A stretch of 14,549 nucleotides of DNA from Dehalococcoides mccartyi (GCA_945888895.1 CAMDAY010000029.1:1-14549); one strand, 5' to 3'; shown: positions 1 to 6,346, counted from the stretch's first letter. Program-made: numbers and translations. Notes: generated by a model from the sequence alone, not told the origin.

Positions 1-334
1 AGCCGGGCATCATGCTCGGCCCGGGCATGCCGGCGTACCCGGACATCCAGCCGTAGCCGCGCATCCACCACCCCGCGCCGGGCATCCACCGCCCACCGCG
101 ATCGATCTGGTCGCCCGGCCCACCCCACGGCCCGTCGCGATACTCACCCTTACCCCCGCCGGAGCCTCCGAAGCCGCCAGAGAGCAGCATCAGGATCACG
201 ACGATCGGGATGACGAGGATCGGACGCACGAGGGTGGTGAGCCGGTTGCGTGGGCCATCGGCGTAGTCGATGGACAGACGGACGGGGTAGTCACCCGCGG
301 GGGGCGGCGTGACGGCAGTCGCATCGGTGGTCAT
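1..334 (-). CDS. DUF4389 domain membrane protein, N-terminal part (3' end outside window)
   Basis: The reading frame opens with ATG at 334-332 and runs off the left edge, so about 111 N-terminal residues are visible. Residues 17-33 (YPVRLSIDYADGPRNRL) match the start of DUF4389 proteins, followed by LTTLVRP and one hydrophobic span at about residues 37-52 (ILVIPIVVILMLL). DUF4389 proteins are small multi-span membrane proteins of unknown function. After the first span comes a Gly-rich linker (GGFGGSGGGKG), then a Trp/Met/Gly-rich stretch with repeated W-M and Y-G steps (MPGAGWWMRGYGWMSGY). That stretch does not resemble the canonical second part of the domain and looks like a low-complexity insertion between membrane spans. 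It lies 99 bases downstream of purQ on the same strand, with no purine-related role evident. The family call is from recognition of the N-terminal motif; the function is unknown. Confidence 0.7.
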   Translation of the reverse strand, partial: MTTDATAVTPPPAGDYPVRLSIDYADGPRNRLTTLVRPILVIPIVVILMLLSGGFGGSGGGKGEYRDGPWGGPGDQIDRGGRWMPGAGWWMRGYGWMSGYAGMPGPSMMPG

Positions 335-433
335 GGCGCGCTCCGAGATCTGCGCGCTGCCCTCGAGCCTTGCGAATTGCGCAACGAGGGCGCTCGCACC
401 CGAAGTATGGCACGAGCGGGCGCCCGGCGTGAC

Positions 434-1129
434 CTACGCGCGCACGCCGAGGCTGTCGAGCACGGACAGCCAGATCGCGTTGCCGTCCGTGTTGCCGAGA
501 ATCGGCTCACAGGCACGCTCCGGGTGCGGCATCATGCCGAGCACGTTGCCCCGCTGGTTGAGGATCCCCGCGATGTTGTTCAGCGATCCGTTCGGGTTCG
601 CCTCGGGCGTGACAGTGCCATCGAGGTTGCCGTAGCGGAACGCGACGCGGTCGGTGTCCTCGAGCATCGCGAGCGTAGTGTCGTCGGCGAAGTAGCGGCC
701 CTCGCCGTGCGAGACAGGCATGAGGTAGCCGCGCGTGGCGTCGAGGCTGCGCGTGAACGGCGATGTCTGGTTCACGGGCACGCAGTACGCGTCGACGCAG
801 CGGAACTGGAGCGATTCGTTGCGCATCAGCACGCCCGGCAGCAGGCCCGCCTCGCACAGGATCTGGAAGCCGTTGCAGATGCCGATAACGAGACCGCCCG
901 CCTCAGCATGTGCACGCACGGCCTGCATGATCGGCGAGAACCGCGCGATGGCGCCCGTGCGCAGGTAGTCGCCGTAGGAGAACCCGCCCGGCAGCACGAC
1001 CAGCTCGTCCGGCTCGATATGCGTCTCGCGGTGCCAGACGCGGCGGGACTCGATGCCGACCTGCTGCAGCGCCCAGATGCAGTCGCCATCGCTCCACGTC
1101 CCGGGAAACACGACGACAGCAGCGCGCAT
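434..1129 (-). CDS. purQ: Phosphoribosylformylglycinamidine synthase, glutaminase subunit PurQ
   Basis: This 231-residue class I glutamine amidotransferase supplies ammonia from glutamine to PurL, which converts FGAR to FGAM in de novo purine synthesis in the cytoplasm. The nucleophile elbow GICNGFQ places the catalytic Cys at residue 85; the partner His202 and Glu204 lie in MMPHPER. An early glycine motif, VVLPGGFSYGDYLRTGA (residues 44-60), is typical of PurQ. Length matches the usual 220-235 residues. The frame is open further upstream, but the ATG at 1129-1127 is chosen because GAAGGAG sits seven bases before it and the protein then begins MRAAVVVFPG as in the family. PurS and PurL normally accompany PurQ in this three-subunit enzyme; neither is in the window, so they must be encoded elsewhere. 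The other purine genes here lie more than 9 kb away on the same strand. Confidence 0.96.
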   Translation of the reverse strand: MRAAVVVFPGTWSDGDCIWALQQVGIESRRVWHRETHIEPDELVVLPGGFSYGDYLRTGAIARFSPIMQAVRAHAEAGGLVIGICNGFQILCEAGLLPGVLMRNESLQFRCVDAYCVPVNQTSPFTRSLDATRGYLMPVSHGEGRYFADDTTLAMLEDTDRVAFRYGNLDGTVTPEANPNGSLNNIAGILNQRGNVLGMMPHPERACEPILGNTDGNAIWLSVLDSLGVRA

Positions 1130-1171
1130 GAAGGCTCCTTCGAGGACGGTGCGGCGAGGGGGAGTGCCCCC

Positions 1172-1177
1172 AGTATA
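1172..1177 (-). promoter_or_regulatory. Possible -10 element for purQ
   Basis: On the minus strand TATACT matches the sigma-70 type -10 consensus in five of six positions and lies about 43 bases before the purQ start codon. No convincing -35 box lies 16-18 bases further upstream, so this is only a candidate. It would give purQ its own short leader, independent of the pgpH transcription unit. Confidence 0.35.
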
Positions 1178-1321
1178 CGGGCGCTCTCGCGCCGGACGAG
1201 CGTCGAGCAGCACGGAGTCGGGCGTGTGCCTCGATGGATGAGCCGTCGAGGTGGCAGCGAAGGGCGGCCCGTCCCCCGAGACCGAGGATGCTTCGCACCT
1301 CGTACGACCGCGATCCCGGAA

Positions 1322-1408
1322 CCCTCACCCTGCCCTCTCCTGCTTCGCAGGAGAGGGTTCCGAATTCTGGCCCCCTCGCCCATGTATAGGAGAGGGTCGG
1401 GGTGAGGG
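1322..1408. repeat. Paired-hairpin intergenic repeat, copy A
   Basis: The outer arms, 1322-1340 (CCCTCACCCTGCCCTCTCC) and 1389-1408, are inverted repeats with one small indel and one mismatch. The left arm also forms its own hairpin, an 11-bp perfect stem 1333-1343 with 1347-1357 and a loop of three bases. The right half can form a weaker hairpin, CCCTCGCCC against GGAGAGGG. The element therefore has the form arm-hairpin-spacer-hairpin-arm, the same design as the element at 10242-10358. It lies between pgpH and purQ and could end transcription of pgpH, although no U-tract follows. Similar CCCTCACCC/CCCTCTCC elements are common intergenic repeats in GC-rich bacterial genomes; assignment to that class is from memory. 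Confidence 0.75.
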
Positions 1409-1448
1409 CTTCTCGGGTCGGATCCCACCACGGTGCAGCAGCGAACGC

Positions 1449-3755
1449 CTACGCGTCGTCCTCACCAAGGAGGGGCCGGTCGGGCTCGACGCGCGGGGGC
1501 GGCGGCGAGGCACGGCGACGCATGGGGGGCGAGATCAGGTCGTCTTCCTCGCCCGGGGAGACGATCACGCTGCCGGTCCGTGTCGTGGGGCGCGGGGCGG
1601 ACGACGCACGCGGTGGGCGCGCGGTGCCTCCACCGCGCGACGCCAGCTCGCGACGGGTGGGCTCGGGGTACTCGACGCGCGGGTGGTACACGGCGGAGAG
1701 CGTGCCGACGTACGAGTCCGCGACGGTGCGCAGGTCGCGCATCGTCAGGTCGCACTCGTCGAACTCGCCCTCTTCGACGCGCTCGCGGATCACGCCCTCG
1801 ACGATGGTGCGGATGCGCTCGGCGCTGCGGTCGGTCGAGGCGCGCACGGCGGCCTCGGATGCGTCGGCGATCATCACCAGCGCGGTCTCGCGCGACTGCG
1901 GCTTCGGGCCGGGGTACTTGAACACGTCGGCCGACACCTCGGGGTTCGTCGCCGCCGCGCGGCGGTAGAAGAACGCGGCGAGCCTCGTGCCGTGGTGCTC
2001 GGGGATGAACCGCACGAGGCCCTCCGGCAGGCGCTCGCGGCGCGCCAGGTCCATGCCGGCGGTGACGTGCTGGTGGATCACGCGCGTGCTCTGCAGCGGG
2101 TCGAGGTTGTCGTGCGGGCTCGCCTCCTCGCCCAGGTTCTCGACAAAGAACGGCGGCGCGATCAGCTTGCCAATGTCGTGGTAGTACGCACCGACACGCA
2201 CGAGGAGCGCGTCCGCGCCGATGCGTTCCGCCGCGCGCTCCGCGAGGTTGCCGACGAGGATGGAGTGCTGGAACGTGCCGGGGGCCTCGTCCTGGAGGCG
2301 GCGCAGCAGCGGGTGGTTGAGCTGCGAAAGCTCCATCAGGTCGACGCGCGTGAGCACGCCGAGTCGACGACGCACGAGGTGAAACGTGATGATCGTCAGC
2401 GCGACCGTGAGCACGCCGTTCGCGCCCACCATGCCCGCGAGCCACACGGCATCCTCGCGACGCGCGTCGGGGTCGAGGAGCACGAGCGACACGAGCGCGA
2501 CGCCGGACGCCGCCGCCGCGGCGAGGCTCGCGAGCGCATAGCTCTGCGGACGCTCCGCGCGCTGGGCGAGCAGCGCACCGGCGATCGAGCCGACACCGGC
2601 CGACAGCATCAGCCGGGCGGTCTCAATCTGCGCCACGTCGCCTGCGGCACCGAAGCCCGGCACGTACACCGAGACGAACCCCGCCGTCGCCGCGAGGATC
2701 ATCGACAGCACGACCGCGACGCCGAGGTCGAGGAACACGACCGCGAGGATTGGCGCGGCGGCGACCGGGATCGCATAGGCGAAGAAGTGGCGGTGGAGGT
2801 CGGGCAACACGACCGGCAGCACGAACTTGATGATCAGCGCCGGCACCAGCAACAGGAACGCCAGCACCACCATGCGGCGGGTGCTGCCGAGCATCGAGTG
2901 GCGCGATGCGCCGAGATACGCGGGCAACGTGGCGCCTGCGAGGATGGCGAACAGCGCCGTGGAGGCCAGCGTGGGCCACTCGAGGCCGCCGTCGCGAATC
3001 CCGAGCTGAGTCAGTGCCTCGACGGCGGCGGGAGTGAGCTCGGTGTGCTCACGGACGACGACCTGCCCCTCCGTGATCGTCACGCGCACGGGCGGTGTGT
3101 TCGCCGCGGCATCGCGACGCAGCGCCTCGGTACGTATTGCATCCGCGACCTGTGTTGGCGCGATCAGCGGCGCGATCAGCTCCGCCGCCGCGGCAACCTC
3201 CTCGGAGTTCAGCTGGGCGCTCACGAACGTGCGCGCTCGCGCCCGCGCGGCGTCGAGGTCGCTGGCGCCGACGGTGCCGGTGAGCGTGCGCCCGAGCGCG
3301 TTCGCCGCCTGCTCCGCAAGCAGCTTGAGCCGGTCGTCGTTCATCGACACCAGCGTGCGCGCGGCAGCCGGCGAAAGGCTGGTACCGGGGATCGCGCGGA
3401 TGCCGGACTCCCGCGCGGACGCGGACACGGTGTTGCGGCGCTCCGCCTCGATCGCCGTGATCACGCGGTTGAACTGCGCCGCCTGCCGGTCGCGCACGGA
3501 CGGATCGAGGACGAGCACCGCGGGCACCGCGGCGGCGGCCTGCCGGCGTACCTCCTCGGTGCGAATGGGCGACTCGAACTCCACGTCGCGCGGGGCGACG
3601 ATCGCGCGGTCTACGATGCGGCCCTCCGCGAGGCGGCTGCCGCCGGGGAACCACGGGAACAGCGCGGCCATCAGGCCGATCGTGAGCAGCACCCCGTACG
3701 CGATCGCGGGACCACGCACGCGGGGGGCGACGGCGGGCTCGGGGCGGCGACTCAT
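1449..3755 (-). CDS. pgpH: PgpH-type seven-transmembrane HD-domain phosphodiesterase (predicted cyclic di-AMP hydrolase)
   Basis: This 768-residue membrane enzyme has the architecture of Listeria PgpH and Bacillus YqfF, which hydrolyse cyclic di-AMP to pApA. There is a first span at residues 16-35, an extracytoplasmic 7TMR-HDED domain at about 37-255, and a bundle of further spans between about 260 and 460. The cytoplasmic HD domain covers about 470-690. Metal-binding candidates are His497 (QHSILVGN), His526-Asp527 in the signature YYHDIGK, His561/His563 (HQHVTAG), His587-His588 (PEHHGT) and Asp632 (MIADASEA). The last 70 residues form a Pro/Arg/Ser-rich acidic-ended tail that is probably disordered. 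The gene starts 26 bases after yqeY, so the two are probably co-transcribed. In many bacteria this gene sits between phoH and ybeY; here neither is adjacent. The family is certain; substrate specificity is inferred from homology. Confidence 0.93.
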   Translation of the reverse strand: MSRRPEPAVAPRVRGPAIAYGVLLTIGLMAALFPWFPGGSRLAEGRIVDRAIVAPRDVEFESPIRTEEVRRQAAAAVPAVLVLDPSVRDRQAAQFNRVITAIEAERRNTVSASARESGIRAIPGTSLSPAAARTLVSMNDDRLKLLAEQAANALGRTLTGTVGASDLDAARARARTFVSAQLNSEEVAAAAELIAPLIAPTQVADAIRTEALRRDAAANTPPVRVTITEGQVVVREHTELTPAAVEALTQLGIRDGGLEWPTLASTALFAILAGATLPAYLGASRHSMLGSTRRMVVLAFLLLVPALIIKFVLPVVLPDLHRHFFAYAIPVAAAPILAVVFLDLGVAVVLSMILAATAGFVSVYVPGFGAAGDVAQIETARLMLSAGVGSIAGALLAQRAERPQSYALASLAAAAASGVALVSLVLLDPDARREDAVWLAGMVGANGVLTVALTIITFHLVRRRLGVLTRVDLMELSQLNHPLLRRLQDEAPGTFQHSILVGNLAERAAERIGADALLVRVGAYYHDIGKLIAPPFFVENLGEEASPHDNLDPLQSTRVIHQHVTAGMDLARRERLPEGLVRFIPEHHGTRLAAFFYRRAAATNPEVSADVFKYPGPKPQSRETALVMIADASEAAVRASTDRSAERIRTIVEGVIRERVEEGEFDECDLTMRDLRTVADSYVGTLSAVYHPRVEYPEPTRRELASRGGGTARPPRASSAPRPTTRTGSVIVSPGEEDDLISPPMRRRASPPPPRVEPDRPLLGEDDA

Positions 3756-3781
3756 CAGCGGCTCACGCGTCGCCTGGCCAG

Positions 3782-4231
3782 CTACGAGCCGGCGAGGATG
3801 TCCTTCGCGATCGCGTTGGCCGCGCCGCCGTCCGCGCGACCGGCGATGCGCGCCATCAGCGGGCGCATGATCTTGCCCAGGTCCGCGGCGGACGTGGCGC
3901 CGACCTCCTCGATCACCTCGCGGACGATGCCGCGCAGCTCCTCCTCCGACATCTGCTGTGGGAGGAACCCGACGATGGCGTCGAGCTCACCCTGCTCCTT
4001 CGCGACGAGGTCCATGCGGCCAGCAGCGGTGAACTCCGTGATCGAGTCACGACGCTGCTTCGCCTCCTTCTGGAGGACCTTCGTCGTCTCCTCGTCGTTG
4101 AGCGCGTGGCCGAGGTCGATGCGGGCGTACTCGATCGCGGCGATCAGCAGGCGCAGGGCGTCGCGCCGCTGTGTGTTGCCGGCCTTCCACGCGGTCGTCA
4201 TCTCGGTGCGGATCGTGTCGGCGATGGCCAC
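3782..4231 (-). CDS. yqeY: YqeY family protein (GatB/YqeY domain)
   Basis: This 149-residue protein belongs to the YqeY family, which resembles the tRNA-binding C-terminal domain of the amidotransferase subunit GatB but stands alone; its exact role is not established. Recognisable features are the helical start (IADTIRTEMTTAWKAG), RRDALRLLIAAIEYA, a charged segment around KVLQKEAKQRRDS, and the C-terminal part FLPQQMSEEEL followed by LGKIMRPLMARIAG. The frame is open further upstream to 4351, but the GTG at 4231-4229 is preferred because a strong GAGGAGG lies four bases before it and the resulting length equals the usual 147-150 residues. It follows rpsU, as in many genomes, but the terminator at 4341-4374 separates them, so yqeY probably has its own promoter, which I could not identify. 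It leads into pgpH. Confidence 0.93.
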   Translation of the reverse strand: MAIADTIRTEMTTAWKAGNTQRRDALRLLIAAIEYARIDLGHALNDEETTKVLQKEAKQRRDSITEFTAAGRMDLVAKEQGELDAIVGFLPQQMSEEELRGIVREVIEEVGATSAADLGKIMRPLMARIAGRADGGAANAIAKDILAGS

Positions 4232-4340
4232 GCGGCCTCCTCGAGGTGCACCCGCGGCGCGGAGGTCGCGGCCCGCAGGTCTGAATTCGGGCAGCTTGCG
4301 CGCGGCGCAGTGCCCGTACGCTCTAGCCAGATGGGACGTC

Positions 4341-4374
4341 CCTGAAAACAAGAACCCCGGCGAAAGCCGGGGTT
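4341..4374 (-). terminator. Rho-independent terminator after rpsU
   Basis: Bases 4353-4361 (AACCCCGGC) pair perfectly with 4366-4374 around the GAAA loop, giving a nine-base-pair stem. On the minus strand the stem is followed directly by CTTGTTTTC. It lies 12 bases after the rpsU stop codon and before yqeY, so it should uncouple ribosomal protein expression from the yqeY-pgpH unit. Confidence 0.85.
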
Positions 4375-4386
4375 CGTTCGCTTGGA

Positions 4387-4596
4387 CTAGTAGTCCCGGC
4401 GCGTCTTCGACCGCATCACCGCCTTGCGGAGCTTGCGTCGCCGCGCGGCTTCCTTCTTCTTGCGTCGCTCGGACGGCTTCTCGTAGTACTCGTGCCGTCG
4501 GGCGTCGGTGAGGATGCCATCCGCCTGCACACGCTTGTTGAAGCGGCGAAGCGCAGCCTCAAGGGACTCGGAATCACCGACGTAGACTTCGGACAC
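4387..4596 (-). CDS. rpsU: Small ribosomal subunit protein bS21
   Basis: This 69-residue very basic protein matches bS21, a component of the 30S subunit near the anti-Shine-Dalgarno end of 16S rRNA. Residues 8-23 (DSESLEAALRRFNKRV) are the family signature, and the C-terminal half is a run of Arg/Lys (RRKKKEAARRRKLRK). Three in-frame GTG codons (4611, 4605, 4596) could start translation. The last is preferred because GGGGGTGG lies about six bases before it and the product MSEVYVGDSESLE then has the usual family N-terminus; the upstream options add only five or two residues. A promoter lies at 4679-4708 and a terminator at 4341-4374, so the gene looks like a monocistronic unit. Confidence 0.93.
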   Translation of the reverse strand: MSEVYVGDSESLEAALRRFNKRVQADGILTDARRHEYYEKPSERRKKKEAARRRKLRKAVMRSKTRRDY

Positions 4597-4678
4597 TCGT
4601 ACCACCCCCACCCGCGCCTCGCCGCCGAGCCAGTCGCGGGATGCCGTGCCGTACGCGCGTCTGATGCGCGTACATTGA

Positions 4679-4708
4679 ATCGTATGCGGCGCAACGTGCC
4701 GCGGTCAA
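4679..4708 (-). promoter_or_regulatory. Sigma-70 type promoter of rpsU
   Basis: On the minus strand TTGACC (4708-4703) and TACGAT (4684-4679) are separated by 18 bases. Transcription would start near 4672, leaving a leader of roughly 75 bases before the rpsU GTG. The same -35 box and spacing recur before the cytochrome operon at 9080-9109. Confidence 0.65.
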
Positions 4709-4717
4709 CGTGACCCG

Positions 4718-4753
4718 CCGAGGTGCCCGCGATTCCGCGGGGGCGCACCTCGG
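4718..4753. other. Stable hairpin immediately upstream of the rpsU promoter
   Basis: CCGAGGTGC (4718-4726) pairs with 4745-4753, and CCCGCG (4726-4731) continues the stem with 4736-4741 across a small bulge. On the minus strand it lies just before the rpsU -35 box and has no U-tract. It may insulate rpsU from read-through or back up the hairpin at 4775-4811. Confidence 0.5.
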
Positions 4754-4774
4754 ACGTGGGCCGTACAGACAGAA

Positions 4775-4811
4775 TCGGCGCGCCCTTCCGAACCGGAAGG
4801 AGCCGCGCCGA
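4775..4811 (-). terminator. Probable terminator of the desulforedoxin-like gene pair
   Basis: TCGGCGCG (4775-4782) pairs with 4804-4811, and CCTTCCG (4784-4790) pairs with CGGAAGG (4794-4800) around the loop AAC, giving 15 base pairs with one internal bulge. On the minus strand it is followed by ATTCTGTCTGT, moderately T-rich. It starts about 20 bases after the stop codon of the 47-residue protein. Confidence 0.6.
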
Positions 4812-4831
4812 CTCAATCGCCCTGTCCGAGG

Positions 4832-4975
4832 TTAGTCGGCGGAGGGGAGAACCTTCGGCTGGAGCTCTTCCATGCCGCGTCCGTTGACGTTCAGGTTGCA
4901 GTCGCCCGGCTTGATGCAGAGCACCTCCACGCCGGTCGTCTCGTCCTTGTAGCGCTTGCCCAGTGCGACAGCCAT
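4832..4975 (-). CDS. Desulforedoxin-like 47-residue protein lacking all four iron-ligand cysteines
   Basis: The product reads like the FeS4 desulforedoxin domain that also begins class II superoxide reductases: GKRYK, then EVLCIKPGD, then GMEELQPKVLPSAD. In the family, Fe is held by a CxxC after the Tyr-Lys and by a Cys-Cys pair before the Gly. Here those four positions are Asp11, Thr14, Val30 and Asn31. Two cysteines remain (Cys20, Cys26) at non-ligand positions. The fold signature and C-terminal tail are kept, so a protein is probably made but without the iron site. TAAGGAA precedes the ATG at 4975-4973, and the stop codon of the upstream 39-residue gene is part of that ribosome binding site, which argues for coupled translation. 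The family call rests on pattern recognition in a very short protein. Confidence 0.65.
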   Translation of the reverse strand: MAVALGKRYKDETTGVEVLCIKPGDCNLNVNGRGMEELQPKVLPSAD

Positions 4976-4986
4976 GTTCAGATTCC

Positions 4987-5106
4987 TTACAGCTGCTCGA
5001 GCGGGGTGTCGTCGTGACGCAGTTCAGCGTCGTCCGAACCACGCGTCACGATGAACTCGGCACCACAAGTAGGGCAGCGGTAGCGCTTCCCGGTAACTGC
5101 TGGCAT
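4987..5106 (-). CDS. Desulforedoxin/rubredoxin-like 39-residue zinc-ribbon-type protein
   Basis: A short ORF with a strong ribosome binding site (GGAGGAG about eight bases before the ATG at 5106-5104). The product begins GKRYRCPTCGAEF, giving one CxxC knuckle (Cys11, Cys14) as in the first half of desulforedoxin. Where the family has Cys-Cys before Gly, this protein has His31-Asp32 (ELRHDDTPLEQL), so it could bind metal as Cys2-His-Asp or bind none. It shares the GKRY start and overall layout with the 47-residue protein encoded 11 bases downstream, suggesting tandem duplication and divergence. It follows the cytochrome c gene by about 110 bases on the same strand. An electron-transfer or metal-binding role is possible but not shown. 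Confidence 0.65.
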   Translation of the reverse strand: MPAVTGKRYRCPTCGAEFIVTRGSDDAELRHDDTPLEQL

Positions 5107-5123
5107 CTCTGTCTCCTCCTCTG

Positions 5124-5153
5124 CACCACGCGGAGTCCCCCTCGCGCGTGGTG
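5124..5153. other. Hairpin in the leader of the 39-residue gene
   Basis: CACCACGCG (5124-5132) pairs perfectly with CGCGTGGTG (5145-5153), a nine-base stem with a 12-base loop, directly before the ribosome binding site. It could slow read-through from the cytochrome c gene or stabilise the downstream mRNA. No U-tract follows on the minus strand. Confidence 0.45.
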
Positions 5154-5215
5154 TCGATGGTGCTTGTATCGCCTCGACGAGCCGCCCACGCGACGTCGAG
5201 GTGCGAGCCGTCAGC

Positions 5216-6346
5216 CTACTTCAAGGACTTGATGTAGGCGATGATCTGGTCGATCTGCTCCGGCTTGAGCGAGGTGCCGAACGTCTGCGGCATCAGGTTC
5301 GGGGCGAACCCCTTCGTGAGCTTCGCGTTCGGCTGAAGGATCGACTCCTTCAGGTACGCGTCGTCCGCCTTCACCTTGCTTCCGTCGGCGAGCTCGTGGT
5401 CGGAGCCGGCGAGCCCCTTCCACGTCGGCCCGACGCTGGCCTTGCCGTCCACGGTGTGGCACGCCACGCAACCGTTGGCCGTGGCGATGTTCTTGCCCAG
5501 CGTGACCGGGTCGGTGCTTGCCCCACCGCCCCCCGCCGCGCCGCCGGCGCCGGCGCCGGCGCCGAACGGGTTGCGCTCGCGGAACTCGATCACGGAAGCA
5601 CCGTACTGGCCGCAGTTCTTCATCGTGACGGTCAGCGTGGTCGGATCCGGCACGAGGATCGACTTCGCCATCGCCGCGTCGACCGCCGTCTTCTGCTCTG
5701 CCGTCAGATCGGCGTAGTGCTTCGCGGTGCCGTTGGTGATCGCGGCGTCCACAGCCTTCTTCTGCTCGGCGCTCACATCCTTCACACCGACGTCGGCGCC
5801 CTTGAGCGTCGGGTCGCTGTAAGGCTTCTGGAACTTGGCGATGGCCTCGGCCTGCCGCTCGCGCAGCGGCTCGTCGTGGTGATCGCCGATCTCCTTCACG
5901 AGATCCCAGCGCCCCTGCGTCATCATCGTCGCGAGGTAGTTGAGCTGGGTGTCTGACAGCGGCCCGCCGTACCGCTCCGACCAGAGCGGCATAGCGGTGT
6001 TGGAGCGTCCGCAGGCGAGCGTGTTGAAGAGGAAGTCGTGGATGCTGCGCGCCTCGCCGGCGGGCGTCGCCGCAAGACCGAACGGGTTCTTAGCGTCCAG
6101 CACGAAGAACGCAACGTTGTTCAGGCGCGGCGCAATGCCGCCATCATCCGGGCCCATGCCGTTCATGCCGTGGCAGGAGCGGCAGTTGTTGACGAACAAC
6201 TCCGCGCCGCGCTTTGCCATCAGCTCGGCCTGCGTGTCACGGGCGGCCTGCTCGCGTGCCGGCTCGGTCGCGAAGTACGCGCCGAACACGAGGAACGCCA
6301 TGAACAAAAGCCCGATCATGACGTTGACCTGCTTGGTCGTGTTCAT
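5216..6346 (-). CDS. Membrane-anchored diheme cytochrome c of the quinol oxidoreductase operon
   Basis: This 376-residue protein has an uncleaved-looking N-terminal span (residues 9-25) that would anchor it with the rest outside the membrane. Two class I-type cytochrome c domains follow. The first heme site is CRSCH at 55-59 with likely axial Met119 (NTAMPLW); the second is CVACH at 293-297 with likely axial Met352 (LMPQTF). Between them lies a roughly 100-residue region with a duplicated motif (SAEQKKAVDAAIT and TAEQKTAVDAAMA) and a Gly/Ala-rich linker at 261-276. GGAGTGGTAGG precedes the ATG. The gene follows the Rieske gene by 51 bases and closes the operon. It probably takes electrons from the Rieske centre in place of cytochrome c1 or f and passes them to a terminal oxidase or soluble carrier. 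Heme attachment is seen; the partner assignment is inferred from context. Confidence 0.9.
   Translation of the reverse strand: MNTTKQVNVMIGLLFMAFLVFGAYFATEPAREQAARDTQAELMAKRGAELFVNNCRSCHGMNGMGPDDGGIAPRLNNVAFFVLDAKNPFGLAATPAGEARSIHDFLFNTLACGRSNTAMPLWSERYGGPLSDTQLNYLATMMTQGRWDLVKEIGDHHDEPLRERQAEAIAKFQKPYSDPTLKGADVGVKDVSAEQKKAVDAAITNGTAKHYADLTAEQKTAVDAAMAKSILVPDPTTLTVTMKNCGQYGASVIEFRERNPFGAGAGAGGAAGGGGASTDPVTLGKNIATANGCVACHTVDGKASVGPTWKGLAGSDHELADGSKVKADDAYLKESILQPNAKLTKGFAPNLMPQTFGTSLKPEQIDQIIAYIKSLK

Larger units (their letters stand above)
1130..1448. other. Intergenic region between pgpH and purQ
   Basis: About 320 bases without a credible gene. Working from pgpH towards purQ, it holds the paired-hairpin repeat element at 1322-1408, a stretch of unremarkable GC-rich sequence, the possible purQ -10 element at 1172-1177 and the purQ ribosome binding site at about 1135-1140. 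I looked for purS, which often precedes purQ, and found no product resembling it in any frame. Overlapping open frames here have arginine-rich, low-complexity translations and look like GC-driven noise. Confidence 0.7.

Noticed and set aside
1245..1253. Short motif GTCGAGGTG also found at 5195-5203 and 13184-13192
   Set aside because: It occurs at or near 5' ends of genes, but related GTCGAGGT words are frequent inside genes in this GC-rich sequence and spacing to starts is inconsistent. I do not call it an operator.
377..1405. Plus-strand open frame of 342 codons
   Set aside because: Antisense to purQ, which is certain from its catalytic motifs; the translation is low-complexity and Arg/Ala-rich.
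1251..4511. Plus-strand open frame of 1086 codons
   Set aside because: It lies antisense to pgpH, yqeY and part of rpsU. Its translation is dominated by Arg, Ala, Gly, His and Asp with no domain pattern, as expected opposite GC-rich coding sequence.
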